DNA from: Stenotrophomonas sp. Marseille-Q4652
GTDB taxonomy: Bacteria > Pseudomonadota > Gammaproteobacteria > Xanthomonadales > Xanthomonadaceae
Reading direction: 5' to 3'
Length of the DNA stretch: 64,000 bases
NCBI RefSeq assembly: GCF_916618915.1
Contig: NZ_CAKAKE010000001.1
Location: 1,550,001-1,614,000 of the forward strand
This document shows, piece by piece, positions 29,078-38,516 of the stretch. The translations under genes were made by a program, and so were the position numbers. Below the pieces are notes generated by a model. The model was not told where the DNA came from, made no database searches, and saw nothing but the letters and a program-made list of their open reading frames with translations. Numbering within the stretch: the stretch's first letter is position 1; every line of letters starts with the position of its first letter.

Positions 29078-30034
29078 TCAGACCACCCGCGAGCTCACCA
29101 GCAGGCGCTTGGCCACCAGGCCGTGGACCTTGCCCACCCCGCGCGCCAGGTGCAGGGTCAGGAACAGCAGCAGCACGCCGCCCAGCATCATCAGCACCGT
29201 GTGCAGGAAGGACAGCTGCTCGCCATCCCAGTAGATCGCGCCATAGGTGTCGAACAGCACGCCCACCGGGGCCCAGATCAGGCCGATCGAGGTGGCCAGC
29301 AAGGTCACCGTCACCGTGAAGTAGGCGATGCCCAGCGGCAGCATCAGCACGAAGTACAGCATCGTCAGCCAGGTGCGGCTGTCGGTGAACATGTCGCCGA
29401 TGCGCTGCAACCAGCCGCGGCTGCGGTCGGTGTAGGTGGGACGACGCGGCATGCGTTCGCCCAGCAGCACCTCCACCAGACGCCCTTCCAGCAGCGCCAG
29501 GCCACGCACCGAGCCGAAGAACAGCACCGTCACCGGGATGCCGATGATCAGGATCATCAGGCCAAACGACAGTGACAGGCCGGTGATCACCCAGCTGAAG
29601 AAGAACACGCCGGTGGCCAGCGACAGCAGCATGTAGAACAGCGCGCCGTAGGTGTGCGGATCCACCGCCACGCCAAAGAAGCGGGCCAGCAGCGAGCGCG
29701 GCTTCGGGGGCGAAGGCGGTGCACCGGCAGGCTTGCGTGCCGGCGCGGCCGACACTACCGGCGTACGCAGCGCGCGGCTGACGGTGATCTCGGTCTCGCG
29801 GTAGATCTCGGCCACTTCTTCCGGCGCGCCGTAGCTGCTGGCCACGCCGGCGATCACCTCGGCCTCGCTCCTGCCGGGCTGCTCGGCCAGTTCGGAGCGC
29901 AGGTACTCCTCGGCGTCGTACAGCGCGTCCTGGATCATCGCCGGGTCGGCCCCGGCCAGGGCTTCGCGCAGCTGTGCCAGGTACTGCGGGATCGTCGTCG
30001 GCAAGGGCCGTCCGTTTTGGATGTGTTCGTTCAT
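29078..30034 (-). CDS. HAAS-domain membrane protein, partner of a PadR regulator
   Basis: A 318-residue protein. The N-terminal cytoplasmic domain (PTTIPQYLAQLREALAGAD ... ALYDAEEYLRSELAE ... SYGAPEEVAEIY, about 12-85) is the HAAS (DUF1700-type) fold. Four or five hydrophobic segments follow (about 130-300) in a sensor-like membrane domain. HAAS proteins are typically co-encoded with PadR-type repressors and carry or sense an unknown signal. Its ATG (30034) overlaps the padR stop by 4 bp. Start chosen at MNEHIQNGR. Confidence 0.75.
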   Translation of the reverse strand: MNEHIQNGRPLPTTIPQYLAQLREALAGADPAMIQDALYDAEEYLRSELAEQPGRSEAEVIAGVASSYGAPEEVAEIYRETEITVSRALRTPVVSAAPARKPAGAPPSPPKPRSLLARFFGVAVDPHTYGALFYMLLSLATGVFFFSWVITGLSLSFGLMILIIGIPVTVLFFGSVRGLALLEGRLVEVLLGERMPRRPTYTDRSRGWLQRIGDMFTDSRTWLTMLYFVLMLPLGIAYFTVTVTLLATSIGLIWAPVGVLFDTYGAIYWDGEQLSFLHTVLMMLGGVLLLFLTLHLARGVGKVHGLVAKRLLVSSRVV

Positions 30035-30396
30035 GCGTTTGTCCCTCCCAGCACGGAATCCACGGAATCGCGGGTCGCATCCCACGCCGCGGCCCACTGC
30101 CGCAGCGCTGCACGCCCGTCGTCATTGATGCGGTAGTAGCGCCGCGGCGGCCCGGAGACCGAGGGCTCCACGTGGCTCTCCAGCAGGCCGGCGCCTTCCA
30201 GGTTGCGCAGCACCGGGTACAGCGCGCTCTGCTTGCCGCTGAGTACCCCGCCGCCGATGCGCTCGAGTTCCTTGGCGATGAGATAGCCGTACAGCGGCTC
30301 CTTCGCCTTGGCCAGCACCGCCAGCAGCACCAGCGACACCGTCCCGGCGCTCAACTCCTTCTGGAACTTCTTCAGATGGGCTTCGATATCGGTCAT
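30031..30396 (-). CDS. PadR-family transcriptional regulator
   Basis: A 121-residue winged-helix regulator. The family pattern is clear: LVLLAVLAKAKEPLYGYLIA, then SGKQSALYPVLRNLEGAGLL and the wing GPPRRYYRINDDGRAALR. It is probably autoregulatory for the padR-HAAS operon. An N-terminal HLKKFQKELSAGTVSL helix precedes the DNA-binding domain. Confidence 0.9.
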   Translation of the reverse strand: MTDIEAHLKKFQKELSAGTVSLVLLAVLAKAKEPLYGYLIAKELERIGGGVLSGKQSALYPVLRNLEGAGLLESHVEPSVSGPPRRYYRINDDGRAALRQWAAAWDATRDSVDSVLGGTNA

Positions 30397-30425
30397 CGCC
30401 CCGCTCCCGGACTAGCTTGAAGGCA

Positions 30426-30447
30426 ATACTAGTGTTGAGTTCGGTAT
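30426..30447 (-). promoter_or_regulatory. Possible PadR operator
   Basis: Upstream of padR a 22-bp stretch has inverted ends (ATAC at 30426-30429, GTAT at 30444-30447), the kind of spaced inverted repeat PadR proteins bind. Only four bases per arm match, so it is weak. Confidence 0.3.
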
Positions 30448-30540
30448 AGCGGATGTGCTGTTAGTCATGGCCGTGCATGGCTGGCCCGTGCGGGAGCCGA
30501 TCGCGCAGAATCGGGCGATTCACCCAGCCGGAAGCGCCCG

Positions 30541-31458
30541 ATGACCCTCCGCCCTGCCCTGCTTGCCTGCGCCCTCACCCTGGCCACCCTGTCGACCACC
30601 GCACCGGCGGCGGAGAAGTACCGCAGCGCCCAGGAAATCCTGTCGCAGTCACCGGCCAGCGACTGGCGTACCCTGGACCCGGCCAACACCCTGTACATGG
30701 ACCTGGAAGGCGGCACCGTGGTGATCGAGCTGGCCCCGGCGTTCGCGCCGGAGCATGTCGACAACATCCGCACCCTGGCCCGCGGTGGCTTCTGGGACGG
30801 GCTGAACATCTACCGCTCGCAGGACAACTTCGTCGTGCAGTTCGGCGATCCCGACGGCGAGAATCCGGCCAAGGCGCGCTCGCTGGGCAAGGCGAAGACC
30901 AAACTGCCGGCCGAGTTCCAGCGCCCGTCCAAGGGCCTGGACTTCACCGCCCTGCCCGATTCCGACGGCTGGGCCGATGAAGTCGGTTTCGTCGATGGCT
31001 TCCCGGTCGGCCGCGACCCGAAGGACGGCACCACCTGGCTGGCCCACTGCTACGGTGCGCTCGGGGCCGGCCGCAATACCGACGAGGACAGCAGCATCGG
31101 CGCCGAGCTGTACGTGGTCACCGGCCAGTCGCCGCGCCAGCTGGACCGCAACATCACCGTGGTCGGCCGCGTGGTGAAGGGCATGGAACTGCTCAGCGTG
31201 ATCCCGCGCGGTCCCGAGCCGATGGGCTTCTACGAGGACCCGGCGCAGCGCACGCCGATCCGCGCCATCCGCCTGGCCAGCGAGGTTCCGGCGGCCGAGC
31301 GCATCCCGCTGCAGGTGCTGCGCACCGATTCGAAGACCTTCGCCGACGCCACCGAAGCCCGCCGCAATCGCCGCGACGATTTCTACAAGCGCCCGGCCGG
31401 CCACATCGACCTGTGCAACGTGCCGCTGCCGGTGCGCATGGCACCGGGGAGCAAGTAA
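30541..31458 (+). CDS. Periplasmic cyclophilin-type peptidyl-prolyl isomerase
   Basis: A 305-residue protein with a signal peptide ([20 protein letters not shown]). The cyclophilin fold begins at [20 protein letters not shown], with [18 protein letters not shown] and the active-site-like [23 protein letters not shown] and [14 protein letters not shown] form the second half. It assists folding of exported proteins. An insertion of about 60 residues separates the two halves of the domain, and a C-terminal extension ends [10 protein letters not shown]. Confidence 0.88.
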   Translation: MTLRPALLACALTLATLSTTAPAAEKYRSAQEILSQSPASDWRTLDPANTLYMDLEGGTVVIELAPAFAPEHVDNIRTLARGGFWDGLNIYRSQDNFVVQFGDPDGENPAKARSLGKAKTKLPAEFQRPSKGLDFTALPDSDGWADEVGFVDGFPVGRDPKDGTTWLAHCYGALGAGRNTDEDSSIGAELYVVTGQSPRQLDRNITVVGRVVKGMELLSVIPRGPEPMGFYEDPAQRTPIRAIRLASEVPAAERIPLQVLRTDSKTFADATEARRNRRDDFYKRPAGHIDLCNVPLPVRMAPGSK

Positions 31459-31598
31459 GCACTGCAGCACTGGCCCGGCGCAATGCCGGGCCATTCGGTT
31501 CCAGCGGGTGCCGTGGCAAGGCGTCCGGCGGTTTCGCTTCACCTGCCCTTTGCCGGGTTTCGGCCACCCTGCCGGTCCCGAGAAATGGAAGGACCACC

Positions 31599-31892
31599 AT
31601 GCCCACCCTGCGCATCCGCATCACCGGCAGCGACGACGATTCGCGCGCCATCAGCAACCTGCTGCAGAGCCTGGACGGCGTCGAGCATGTCGAGGAAACC
31701 GACGACCTGATGCCCCACCTGGACGACGAGGATTCCAGCTCGGCCGGGCTGTCCGACGACGAAGGCCCGGGCATGAGCGAGTTCGAAGTGGAAGTCGGCA
31801 ACGAAGCCACGGCCGAGAAGGTGCGCACCGCGGTCGAGATTCTGGCCCGCGAGCTGGAAGTGTTTGTCGAGTTCGAACAGGACGAGGGCTGA
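31599..31892 (+). CDS. Conserved hypothetical acidic protein
   Basis: A 97-residue protein with two similar beta-alpha halves (LRIRITGSDDDSRAISNLLQ and SEFEVEVGNEATAEKVRTAV) joined by an acidic linker rich in Asp and Ser (PHLDDEDSSSAG). The ATG at 31599 follows GGAAGG. I know no function. The ferredoxin-like pattern of the two halves suggests a small interaction domain. Confidence 0.6.
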   Translation: MPTLRIRITGSDDDSRAISNLLQSLDGVEHVEETDDLMPHLDDEDSSSAGLSDDEGPGMSEFEVEVGNEATAEKVRTAVEILARELEVFVEFEQDEG

Positions 31893-31946
31893 GCCCCGTC
31901 CCGGCAGGCTTCGCCACCCCGGCGAACGCCTGCCCGCGGCGCGGCC

Positions 31947-32303
31947 TCAGAGGCTGGCGCCGTCCACCTGCTTGACCGTCAGCGTGGCCAGGTCCAGCTC
32001 CGGCAGGCAGCGCACGTTGACCGCCACCATCGCCTCGCCATTGCCCGGGTTCCGGCCCTCACTGAACGGGGCGATGCCGCACACCGGGCAGTGATGGTGG
32101 TCGATGTGCTTCTTGTTGAACTGGTAGGTGCCCAGGTCCGCCCGGTCGGTATGCAGGGTCAGCGCCGCGGCCGGCGCAAACCACAGCAGGCCGCCGCGGC
32201 GACGGCACATCGAGCAGTTGCAGTCGTAGACCTCGGTGATGCCGTCGCCGGCGTCCACGGTGAAGGCGGTCTTTCCGCAATGGCAGCTTCCGTCGTACTT
32301 CAT
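31947..32303 (-). CDS. GFA/CENP-V family zinc protein
   Basis: A 118-residue protein of the glutathione-dependent formaldehyde-activating (GFA) fold. Zinc ligands are visible in SCHCGKTAF, CNCSMCRRRGG and HHCPVCGIAPF. The family binds one or two zinc ions; the substrate is usually unknown. Start ATG 32303 chosen at MKYDGSCHCG. A second family member lies at 41162-41554. Confidence 0.85.
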   Translation of the reverse strand: MKYDGSCHCGKTAFTVDAGDGITEVYDCNCSMCRRRGGLLWFAPAAALTLHTDRADLGTYQFNKKHIDHHHCPVCGIAPFSEGRNPGNGEAMVAVNVRCLPELDLATLTVKQVDGASL

Positions 32304-32409
32304 GGCGCACTCCTGGCTGGGAAAGCGCCAGCCTAAGCCAACCAACGGCATGTGTGCCCGATCGCAGGCACCGCCTATGCTGGCGGCCTTCCGTCACCAC
32401 AGGAGGGTT

Positions 32410-33270
32410 CTACCCCGAAATCACGGACTGTTTGGAAAGGGCTGAAAACTTCTGGTCCTGCTTGCCCCGGCGCCGTCGCATCCTGGGGTTGTGGCGGCGC
32501 TCGATATATTCGAACACATCGGACCGGGCGGCATCGAGTGTGGGATACGTTGTGCGATAGATCCGCTCGCGCTTGAGCAATCCGAAAAAGCCCTCGCAGG
32601 CTGCATTGTCGCCACAATGCCCCACCGCACTCATCGAGCAAAGCAGGCCATTGGCGGCCAGGTAGCCCTGGTAATCGCCGCTACGAAATTGACTGCCGCG
32701 GTCGGAGTGCAGGATCAGCGGATGCCGCTCCTGCCGTTGCCAAACCGCCATCTGCACCGCTCTGATCACCATCTGCCGGTCCTGCCGATGATGCATGGAC
32801 CAGCCCACAATGCGCTGATCAAAAAGGTCCAGCACGACGCATAGATACAGCTTGGCCTGCTGGGTCTTGATCTCGGTGATGTCGGTCACCCACTTGGTTT
32901 CCGGCTCCAGGGCGCTGAAATCACGCTCCAGCAGGTTGCGCACGCCCGGCGGCGTCAGTGTCGGTTGAGCGCGCTGGCCACGCCGTTTCGGGCGTGGCCA
33001 GCCCTGCAGGCCCGCTGCCGCCATCAATCGGGCAACCCGGTTCCGACTGGCCATCAACCCTTCCTCGACCAGATCCTCCTGCATGCGGCCGGCCCCCAGC
33101 GTGCCCCGGCTGTCCTGGTGCAGCGCATGGATACGGCTCAGCAAGCGCTCGTTGTCGTGCTGTCGAGCACTGGGCAGTCGCTTGCTCCAGTCGTAGTAGC
33201 CACTGGTCGATACCCGCAGGCAACGGCACATCAGGCGAATCGGAAACTCATCGCGGCAACGTTCGATCAC
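32410..33270 (-). CDS. IS3-family transposase OrfB
   Basis: DDE transposase of 286 residues. An HTH_21-like N terminus ([19 protein letters not shown]) precedes the core [12 protein letters not shown] (D), [13 protein letters not shown] (D) and [16 protein letters not shown] (E). The GTG at 33270 begins eight bases after the orfA stop; the frame is also open upstream across orfA, so an OrfAB fusion by -1 shift is possible. The stop codon lies inside the terminal repeat. Confidence 0.88.
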   Translation of the reverse strand: MIERCRDEFPIRLMCRCLRVSTSGYYDWSKRLPSARQHDNERLLSRIHALHQDSRGTLGAGRMQEDLVEEGLMASRNRVARLMAAAGLQGWPRPKRRGQRAQPTLTPPGVRNLLERDFSALEPETKWVTDITEIKTQQAKLYLCVVLDLFDQRIVGWSMHHRQDRQMVIRAVQMAVWQRQERHPLILHSDRGSQFRSGDYQGYLAANGLLCSMSAVGHCGDNAACEGFFGLLKRERIYRTTYPTLDAARSDVFEYIERRHNPRMRRRRGKQDQKFSALSKQSVISG

Positions 33271-33278
33271 CTGATACC

Positions 33279-33572
33279 TCAGGATGATCCCTTGGCAAAG
33301 AACGTCGCCGCTTCTCGCAAAAAATCCCGCTCCTTGGTGATCCGGGCCAACTCGCGCTTGAGCCGGGCAACTTCCTCGTCACGCGGGCTACCGGTGCCAA
33401 CAAAGGCGGCTTTTCCCACCGCCTGTGCCTCCCGCTTCCAGCGAGTCAGCAGGCTGTCACGGATGCCCAGCTCACGGGCTACCTGAGCGCAGCTGACACC
33501 TGGCCGACTGGCTTGCTCCACCGCACCACGCTTGAACTCGGCACTGAACTTACGACGCTTTGACATGAACAC
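33279..33572 (-). CDS. IS3-family transposase OrfA
   Basis: A 97-residue HTH protein: [36 protein letters not shown], then a coiled-coil segment ([19 protein letters not shown]). Typical OrfA of IS3 elements. Confidence 0.9.
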   Translation of the reverse strand: MFMSKRRKFSAEFKRGAVEQASRPGVSCAQVARELGIRDSLLTRWKREAQAVGKAAFVGTGSPRDEEVARLKRELARITKERDFLREAATFFAKGSS

Positions 33573-33637
33573 TCCTCATGGCCTGAATCGGCCTTCTTGT
33601 AAGTGTCCGTGAAAACGGGGGTGAACCCGGACCACCG

Positions 33638-35440
33638 ATGCGCAAGCAACTGCTCGCCGCCGCCCTGCTCGCCGCCCTGACCGGCTGCCAGAACGACAAG
33701 GCGCCCACCGCCGAAACCCCGACCGCCGCCGCGGCCTCGCAGAGCCAGGCCGACGCCCGCTTTGCCGAGCTCTCGCAGAAGGCGCTCGACACCTGGATGC
33801 AGCTCTCGCCGACCAGCGCCACCCAGATCGGCGACCACCGCTATGACGGCGAGATCGACGACATGTCCGAGGCCGGCCAGCAGAAGGGCCTGGAACTGAC
33901 CAAGGCCCTGCTTGCCGAGCTGGACGCGATCGACGTGGCCCAGCTCTCGCGCGAGAACCAGGTCGACGCCGCCATCCTGCGCAACCAGCTGCAGTCCGAT
34001 ATCTGGAACGTGGAAACCCTGCAGTCCTGGAAGTGGGACCCGCAGGTCTACAACGGCCTGGCCGGTGGCGCGATCTACAGCCTGATGGCGCGTGAGTTCG
34101 CCCCGCTGCCGGAGCGGATGAAGTCGGCCATCTCGCGCATCGAGAAGGTCCCGCAGGTCTACGCCGCCGCCCGCGCCAACCTGGACCCGGCGCGCGTGCC
34201 GAAGATCCACGCCGAAACCGTGGCCAAGCAGAACCGCGGCATCCTCAGCCTGGTCGACAGCTTCATCGTCCCGCACATCGGCGAGCTGGAAGCCGCCGAC
34301 CAGCAGCGCCTCAACGCCGCTCTCGAGACCCTGCGCAGCGAAGTGGCCAGCTACCAGGAATGGCTGGACAAGACCCTGGTGCCCAACGCCAAGGGCGAGT
34401 TCCGCATCGGCGCCGAGCTGTACGACCAGAAGCTGAAGTTCTCGCTCAACTCCTCGCTCTCGCGCGCCGAGATCGGCGAGCGCGCCCGCGCCGAACTGAC
34501 CCGCGTGCGCCAGGACATGTACCGCATCGCCCAGACGGTGCTCAAGGACAAGCCCGGCGCCCCGGCCCTGCCCGACCAGCCCAGTGACGACCAGCAGCAG
34601 AAGGCCATCGAGGCCGCGCTGGAACTGGCCTATGCCGAGAAGCCGGCGCGCGACAAGGTGGTCGACGACGCCAAGGCCTCGCTCGAGCACGCCACCGAGT
34701 TCGTGCGCAGCAAAGACCTGATGACCCTGCCCGACGCGCCGGTGGACATCATCCTGATGCCCGAATTCCAGCGCGGCGTGGCCGTGGCCTATTGCGACTC
34801 GCCCGGCCCACTCGACAAGAACCTCAAGACCTTCTACGCGGTCTCGCCGATTCCCGACGAATGGAACGATGAGCAGGTCGATTCGTTCCTGCGCGAATAC
34901 AACAGCCGCATGATCCACCTACTCTCCATCCACGAGGGCACGCCGGGCCATTACCTGGAAGGCTGGCACTCGGGCAAGTTCCCCTCCACCCTGCGCGCCG
35001 TGCTGCGCTCGGGCCTGTTCGCCGAAGGCTGGGCGGTCTACACCGAGCGGATGATGCAGCAGGAGGGCTACCTGGATAACGACCCGCTGTTCCACCTGGT
35101 GCAGCTCAAGTTCTACCTGCGCACCATCGCCAACGCGATCCTCGACCAGGGCGTGCACGTGGACAACTGGAGCCGCGAGCAGGCCATGCACCTGATGACC
35201 CACGACGCCTTCCAGCAGGAAAGCGAAGCGGCCGGTAAGTGGATCCGCGCCCAGCTCACCTCCGCCCAGCTGCCGACCTACTTCGTCGGCGCGCAGGAAC
35301 ACTTCGACACCCGCAAGACGGTCGAGGAAAAGCAGGGCGCGAACTTCAACCTCAAGGCCTACCACGACCAGATCCTGTCCTACGGTGCCCCGCCGGTACG
35401 GTTCGCCCGCCAGCTGATGCTGGACCAGCCGATTGAGTGA
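33638..35440 (+). CDS. DUF885 lipoprotein, probable metallopeptidase
   Basis: A 600-residue exported lipoprotein (LLAALTGC, Cys 17). The DUF885 domain covers most of the protein. The signature IHEGTPGHYLEGWHSGKFP is at about residues 429-447, and LFAEGWAVYTERMM supplies the downstream Glu expected for a zinc-peptidase-like site. Substrate unknown. The second IS3 element ends ten bases before its ATG, separating the gene from its native upstream region. GGA of the duplication remains at ribosome-binding distance. A terminator follows. Confidence 0.87.
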   Translation: MRKQLLAAALLAALTGCQNDKAPTAETPTAAAASQSQADARFAELSQKALDTWMQLSPTSATQIGDHRYDGEIDDMSEAGQQKGLELTKALLAELDAIDVAQLSRENQVDAAILRNQLQSDIWNVETLQSWKWDPQVYNGLAGGAIYSLMAREFAPLPERMKSAISRIEKVPQVYAAARANLDPARVPKIHAETVAKQNRGILSLVDSFIVPHIGELEAADQQRLNAALETLRSEVASYQEWLDKTLVPNAKGEFRIGAELYDQKLKFSLNSSLSRAEIGERARAELTRVRQDMYRIAQTVLKDKPGAPALPDQPSDDQQQKAIEAALELAYAEKPARDKVVDDAKASLEHATEFVRSKDLMTLPDAPVDIILMPEFQRGVAVAYCDSPGPLDKNLKTFYAVSPIPDEWNDEQVDSFLREYNSRMIHLLSIHEGTPGHYLEGWHSGKFPSTLRAVLRSGLFAEGWAVYTERMMQQEGYLDNDPLFHLVQLKFYLRTIANAILDQGVHVDNWSREQAMHLMTHDAFQQESEAAGKWIRAQLTSAQLPTYFVGAQEHFDTRKTVEEKQGANFNLKAYHDQILSYGAPPVRFARQLMLDQPIE

Positions 35441-35468
35441 TGGGTTGGTGCAGTGATGTGAGGTGGTG

Positions 35469-35495
35469 AAAAGCCCGGCGTTTGCCGGGCTTTTT
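35469..35495 (+). terminator. Rho-independent terminator after the DUF885 gene
   Basis: Eleven-bp stem (35469-35479 with 35484-35494), GTTT loop, T tract. Confidence 0.9.
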
Positions 35496-35712
35496 CTTGT
35501 CCATGAGAACTCCGGCGGCGGCGTTATCCCCCGTTTTCGAGGTGATAAGTGCTTATCCAGCAAAAATGGGGTTTTACACGGAGGATCGCCGGCTGGGCCG
35601 GTCTCTCGCAAAGCGCCCAAGGCATTGACCCTGCAAGGCCTGCCGCCGCTTCCCAACCCCAGAGCATCGGGCGATACTCCATGCTACACCCCACTTCTGG
35701 GGTCTACTTAGA

Positions 35713-35719
35713 GTTAGGC
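35713..35719 (+). other. Integron core site GTTAGGC, left edge of the cassette region
   Basis: GTTAGGC fits the attC/attI consensus GTTRRRY and is identical to the core at 38521-38527. The cassette gene at 35734 begins 14 bases after it with its own ribosome binding site. I could not find a matching GCCTAAC partner within 150 bp upstream, so it is either an attI-type simple site or the right end of a decayed attC. The stretch 35496-35712 shows no gene; it holds one short hairpin at about 35687-35702. Confidence 0.55.
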
Positions 35720-35733
35720 GGCATGGAGAGATC

Positions 35734-36030
35734 ATGAATCGCTTGATAAATTTCATAAGCAACAACGCACTTGTTTCGACGCTGGTTGGGGCGGCGATTG
35801 TGGGGAGCATTGGATGGGTTGCTAAGGCTCACAGAGATCGTCGTGACAGCGCGACCATCTACGAATTCTTGAGCAACTCCAAATCCTCCACTGGCTTTGA
35901 TTTCCGCAGCACTGCCGCGATTGCATCTAATACCAATCTATCGGAGAGCCGCGTTGCAACTCTTTGCGCGGCCCACCCACGGATCCGCCGCAATGAAAAA
36001 CAATTGCAATCCTGGACACTGACCGAGTGA
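35734..36030 (+). CDS. Integron-cassette hypothetical protein, membrane-anchored
   Basis: A 98-residue protein. One N-terminal membrane helix (NALVSTLVGAAIVGSIGWVA) is followed by a basic segment (KAHRDRRDS) and a small domain reading SATIYEFLSNSKSS, STAAIASNTNLSESRVATLC. That domain has the look of a winged-helix fold; this is only impression. Base composition is more AT-rich than the flanking chromosome, as expected for a mobile cassette. GGAGAG precedes the ATG. No known function. Confidence 0.65.
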   Translation: MNRLINFISNNALVSTLVGAAIVGSIGWVAKAHRDRRDSATIYEFLSNSKSSTGFDFRSTAAIASNTNLSESRVATLCAAHPRIRRNEKQLQSWTLTE

Positions 36031-36082
36031 GCGGAACGCGCAAACATCTAGCACACTTACAGTAAGTCACTGGCGCGTTCGC
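36031..36082 (+). repeat. 52-nt imperfect inverted repeat between two cassette genes, attC-like
   Basis: Outer arms 36031-36041 and 36073-36082 pair except for one bulged G. Inner arms ACTTA/TAAGT (36055-36059, 36063-36067) close a 3-nt loop. The AAC (36035-36037) and GTT (36077-36079) triplets of attC ends are present in the right places and the bulge recalls the extrahelical base of attC. The rest of the consensus (RYYYAAC, GTTRRRY) is not met. Confidence 0.4.
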
Positions 36083-36100
36083 ATTTCCGACGAGACTGAT

Positions 36101-37291
36101 ATGACCAAAACGATCACATTGTTCAAGTACATAGCAACCATCCTCTTGGTGTTTGGCATATCGACTTTTAACGCAGCTCAAAGCGCAGATCGCGATCCCA
36201 AGCCGGGTTCCGAGTGGATAGATGAGGCCATAGCTCTAGAAAAGAGCAAGGACTGGAGCGGTCTTGCTAAGCATGCAAGCGCATGGACAGAAGCGCGGCC
36301 GTCGGATGAGTTTTCTTGGTATTCCTTGTACATAGCTCTTGAACGGCAGGACGATTCTTCTGGCGCAATAAACTCTGTTTCACGTTCAATTAGAGAACGG
36401 CCGGAACTGCTCGATTTTTGGATACGCCTTTCAGATAAATCGATTGAGAGCAAAGAAAACTACGACGCAGTAAACATCTCCAGTGGAATCTTGAAGGTCA
36501 TAAACTCCATGCCCGCTCTAAAAAACTTAGGGTACGGACAAATGAGGACTGGACGCTATATCGAGGCTGCACGGAGCCTTGAACAGTATGTCGAGTTCGA
36601 CCCAAACGACAAAACAGCACTCCTTTACCTTGGCCTGATATACGACAACTCTCGTCAGTACGACTCGGCAATAGACTATTTTCGCCGAGCCTTGAAGAAC
36701 GACCCAGACTACGCTTCCGCTTGGTACTACTTGGCCTACACATATCACAAGCTTGACGGCGATAATGATCGAGCTACAGAGGCCTATGACAAGCTCAAAA
36801 AGCTGGACCCAGAGCGAGCGTCTGAGTTAGCTAGTCTGATCCGTTTAGAAGAGCCATCAGCACTATCGCCATCTACAGATACATCGCGGAGCAGGGCGTT
36901 AGGGGCGTTCGGTCAGGTGCTTTCTGCACCGCGCCAGCGATCAGCTCCGCAGCAAAACATCTGTAACTGCAAGGGGTACGCCGGACCCGGCGGCCCTTGC
37001 TACAACGGACCAGGCGGGGCCGCCTATGACGGTCCCGGTGGACCTGCTTATCGTGGTGCAGGCGGAGCATGTTATGCAGGCCCGGGCGGGCCTGAATACG
37101 ACGGCCCCGGTGGCCCGGCATACAAAGGACCCGGTGGAGCCCGCTATGACGGGCCAGGCGGCCCTGCATATGATGGCCCCGGTGGACCTGCATATTCCGG
37201 GCCAGGTGGCGCTTGTTACGCAGGCCCAGGGGGGCCTTGTTACTCGGGTCCGGGAGGAACAGGCAAAACGTGCCCAGCGATCTGCAAGTGA
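36101..37291 (+). CDS. Exported TPR protein with a GPGG-type octapeptide repeat tail (cassette gene)
   Basis: A 396-residue protein. It has a signal peptide (YIATILLVFGISTFNAAQSA). The middle (about 38-245) is made of TPR-like repeats; the clearest are KTALLYLGLIYDNSRQYDSA and ASAWYYLAYTYHKLDGDNDR. After a Ser/Pro-rich linker, residues 292-388 consist of about twelve copies of an eight-residue unit of the type GPGGPxYx, with Ala or Cys before Tyr, ending CPAICK. Several units carry Cys. The tail is collagen- or silk-like and probably extended, cross-linkable or surface-exposed. AT-rich codons set it apart from the chromosome. Family and function unknown. Confidence 0.75.
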   Translation: MTKTITLFKYIATILLVFGISTFNAAQSADRDPKPGSEWIDEAIALEKSKDWSGLAKHASAWTEARPSDEFSWYSLYIALERQDDSSGAINSVSRSIRERPELLDFWIRLSDKSIESKENYDAVNISSGILKVINSMPALKNLGYGQMRTGRYIEAARSLEQYVEFDPNDKTALLYLGLIYDNSRQYDSAIDYFRRALKNDPDYASAWYYLAYTYHKLDGDNDRATEAYDKLKKLDPERASELASLIRLEEPSALSPSTDTSRSRALGAFGQVLSAPRQRSAPQQNICNCKGYAGPGGPCYNGPGGAAYDGPGGPAYRGAGGACYAGPGGPEYDGPGGPAYKGPGGARYDGPGGPAYDGPGGPAYSGPGGACYAGPGGPCYSGPGGTGKTCPAICK

Positions 37292-37309
37292 CAGATCAAC
37301 ATCGCAGCC

Positions 37310-37360
37310 GCCTAACAATTCATTCAAGCCGACGCCGCTTCGCGGCGCGGCTTAATTCAG
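37310..37360 (+). repeat. attC site, left 51 bp, interrupted by an IS110 element
   Basis: Starts with the L'' core GCCTAAC (37310-37316), then complementary arms around AAGCCG / CGGCTT with an extrahelical A and a GC-rich loop stem, and continues to TTAATTCAG. Together with GCGTTAGGC (38519-38527) it makes a complete 60-bp attC with pairing outer cores GCCTAAC and GTTAGGC. It is the recombination site of the TPR cassette. Confidence 0.85.
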
Positions 37361-37382
37361 CAACTGTCTTGAAGCGCGCCGC

Positions 37383-38318
<936 letters not shown>

Positions 38319-38343
38319 CTAGAGTTGGCCGGTCGAGAGCATC

Positions 38344-38479
38344 GCGCCCGAGGCCCACGCTTATCAGTTCGAGGGCAACCTCGATCAACTGTTCGGGCGC
38401 AGGGCGCGAGATCCGGCGTGCGGCCCCTGCTGAATTACGGTGGTGCTGACACCGAGGCGTTATCGGGCGCGCACGCCGG
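38344..38479 (-). ncRNA. Candidate bridge (seek) RNA of the IS110 element
   Basis: In the 5' non-coding region of the recombinase gene two modules of outer stem, internal loop and inner hairpin follow each other. Module 1: stem 38413-38422 with 38470-38479 (10 bp, perfect), inner hairpin 38438-38442 with 38450-38454. Its loop arms are 38428-38437 (inverse complement of 37353-37362, left attC flank) and 38455-38462 (same as 38517-38524, right attC flank). Module 2: stem 38344-38351 with 38393-38400, inner hairpin 38370-38374 with 38379-38383. Its arms contain CAACTGT (same as the IS end 37361-37367) and GCTTAT (inverse complement of ATAAGC, the joined IS ends). On the minus strand the target module comes first, then the donor module, as in known bridge RNAs. 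Confidence 0.82.
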
Positions 38480-38516
38480 GCTCTCGGCTCTTAGGCTAGG
38501 GGAAACTCAAGACATA

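Larger units (their letters stand above)
32405..33628 (-). mobile_element. IS3-family insertion sequence, 1224 bp, upstream of the DUF885 gene
   Basis: Complete element flanked by a 3-bp direct repeat GGA (32402-32404 and 33629-33631). The inverted ends start GGGTTC at 32405 and finish GAACCC at 33628, about 18 of 23 positions matching inward (CCCCG and TCACGGAC shared). It encodes OrfA and OrfB on the minus strand. It sits seven bases plus the duplication upstream of the DUF885 start, in the region of its ribosome binding site. Confidence 0.88.

Noticed and set aside
35560..35712. Search for the left half of an attC before the core at 35713
   Set aside because: Only poor matches to RYYYAAC were found, none complementary to GTTAGGC at a suitable distance. 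A full attC is not claimed.
36970..37262. Short-period DNA repeats that could suggest a CRISPR array
   Set aside because: They are in-frame tandem codons of the GPGG protein tail, period 24 bp, without unique spacers.
37291..37360. Inverted repeat after the TPR gene as a simple terminator
   Set aside because: The cores GCCTAAC and GTTAGGC and the extrahelical base identify it as attC; no T tract follows.
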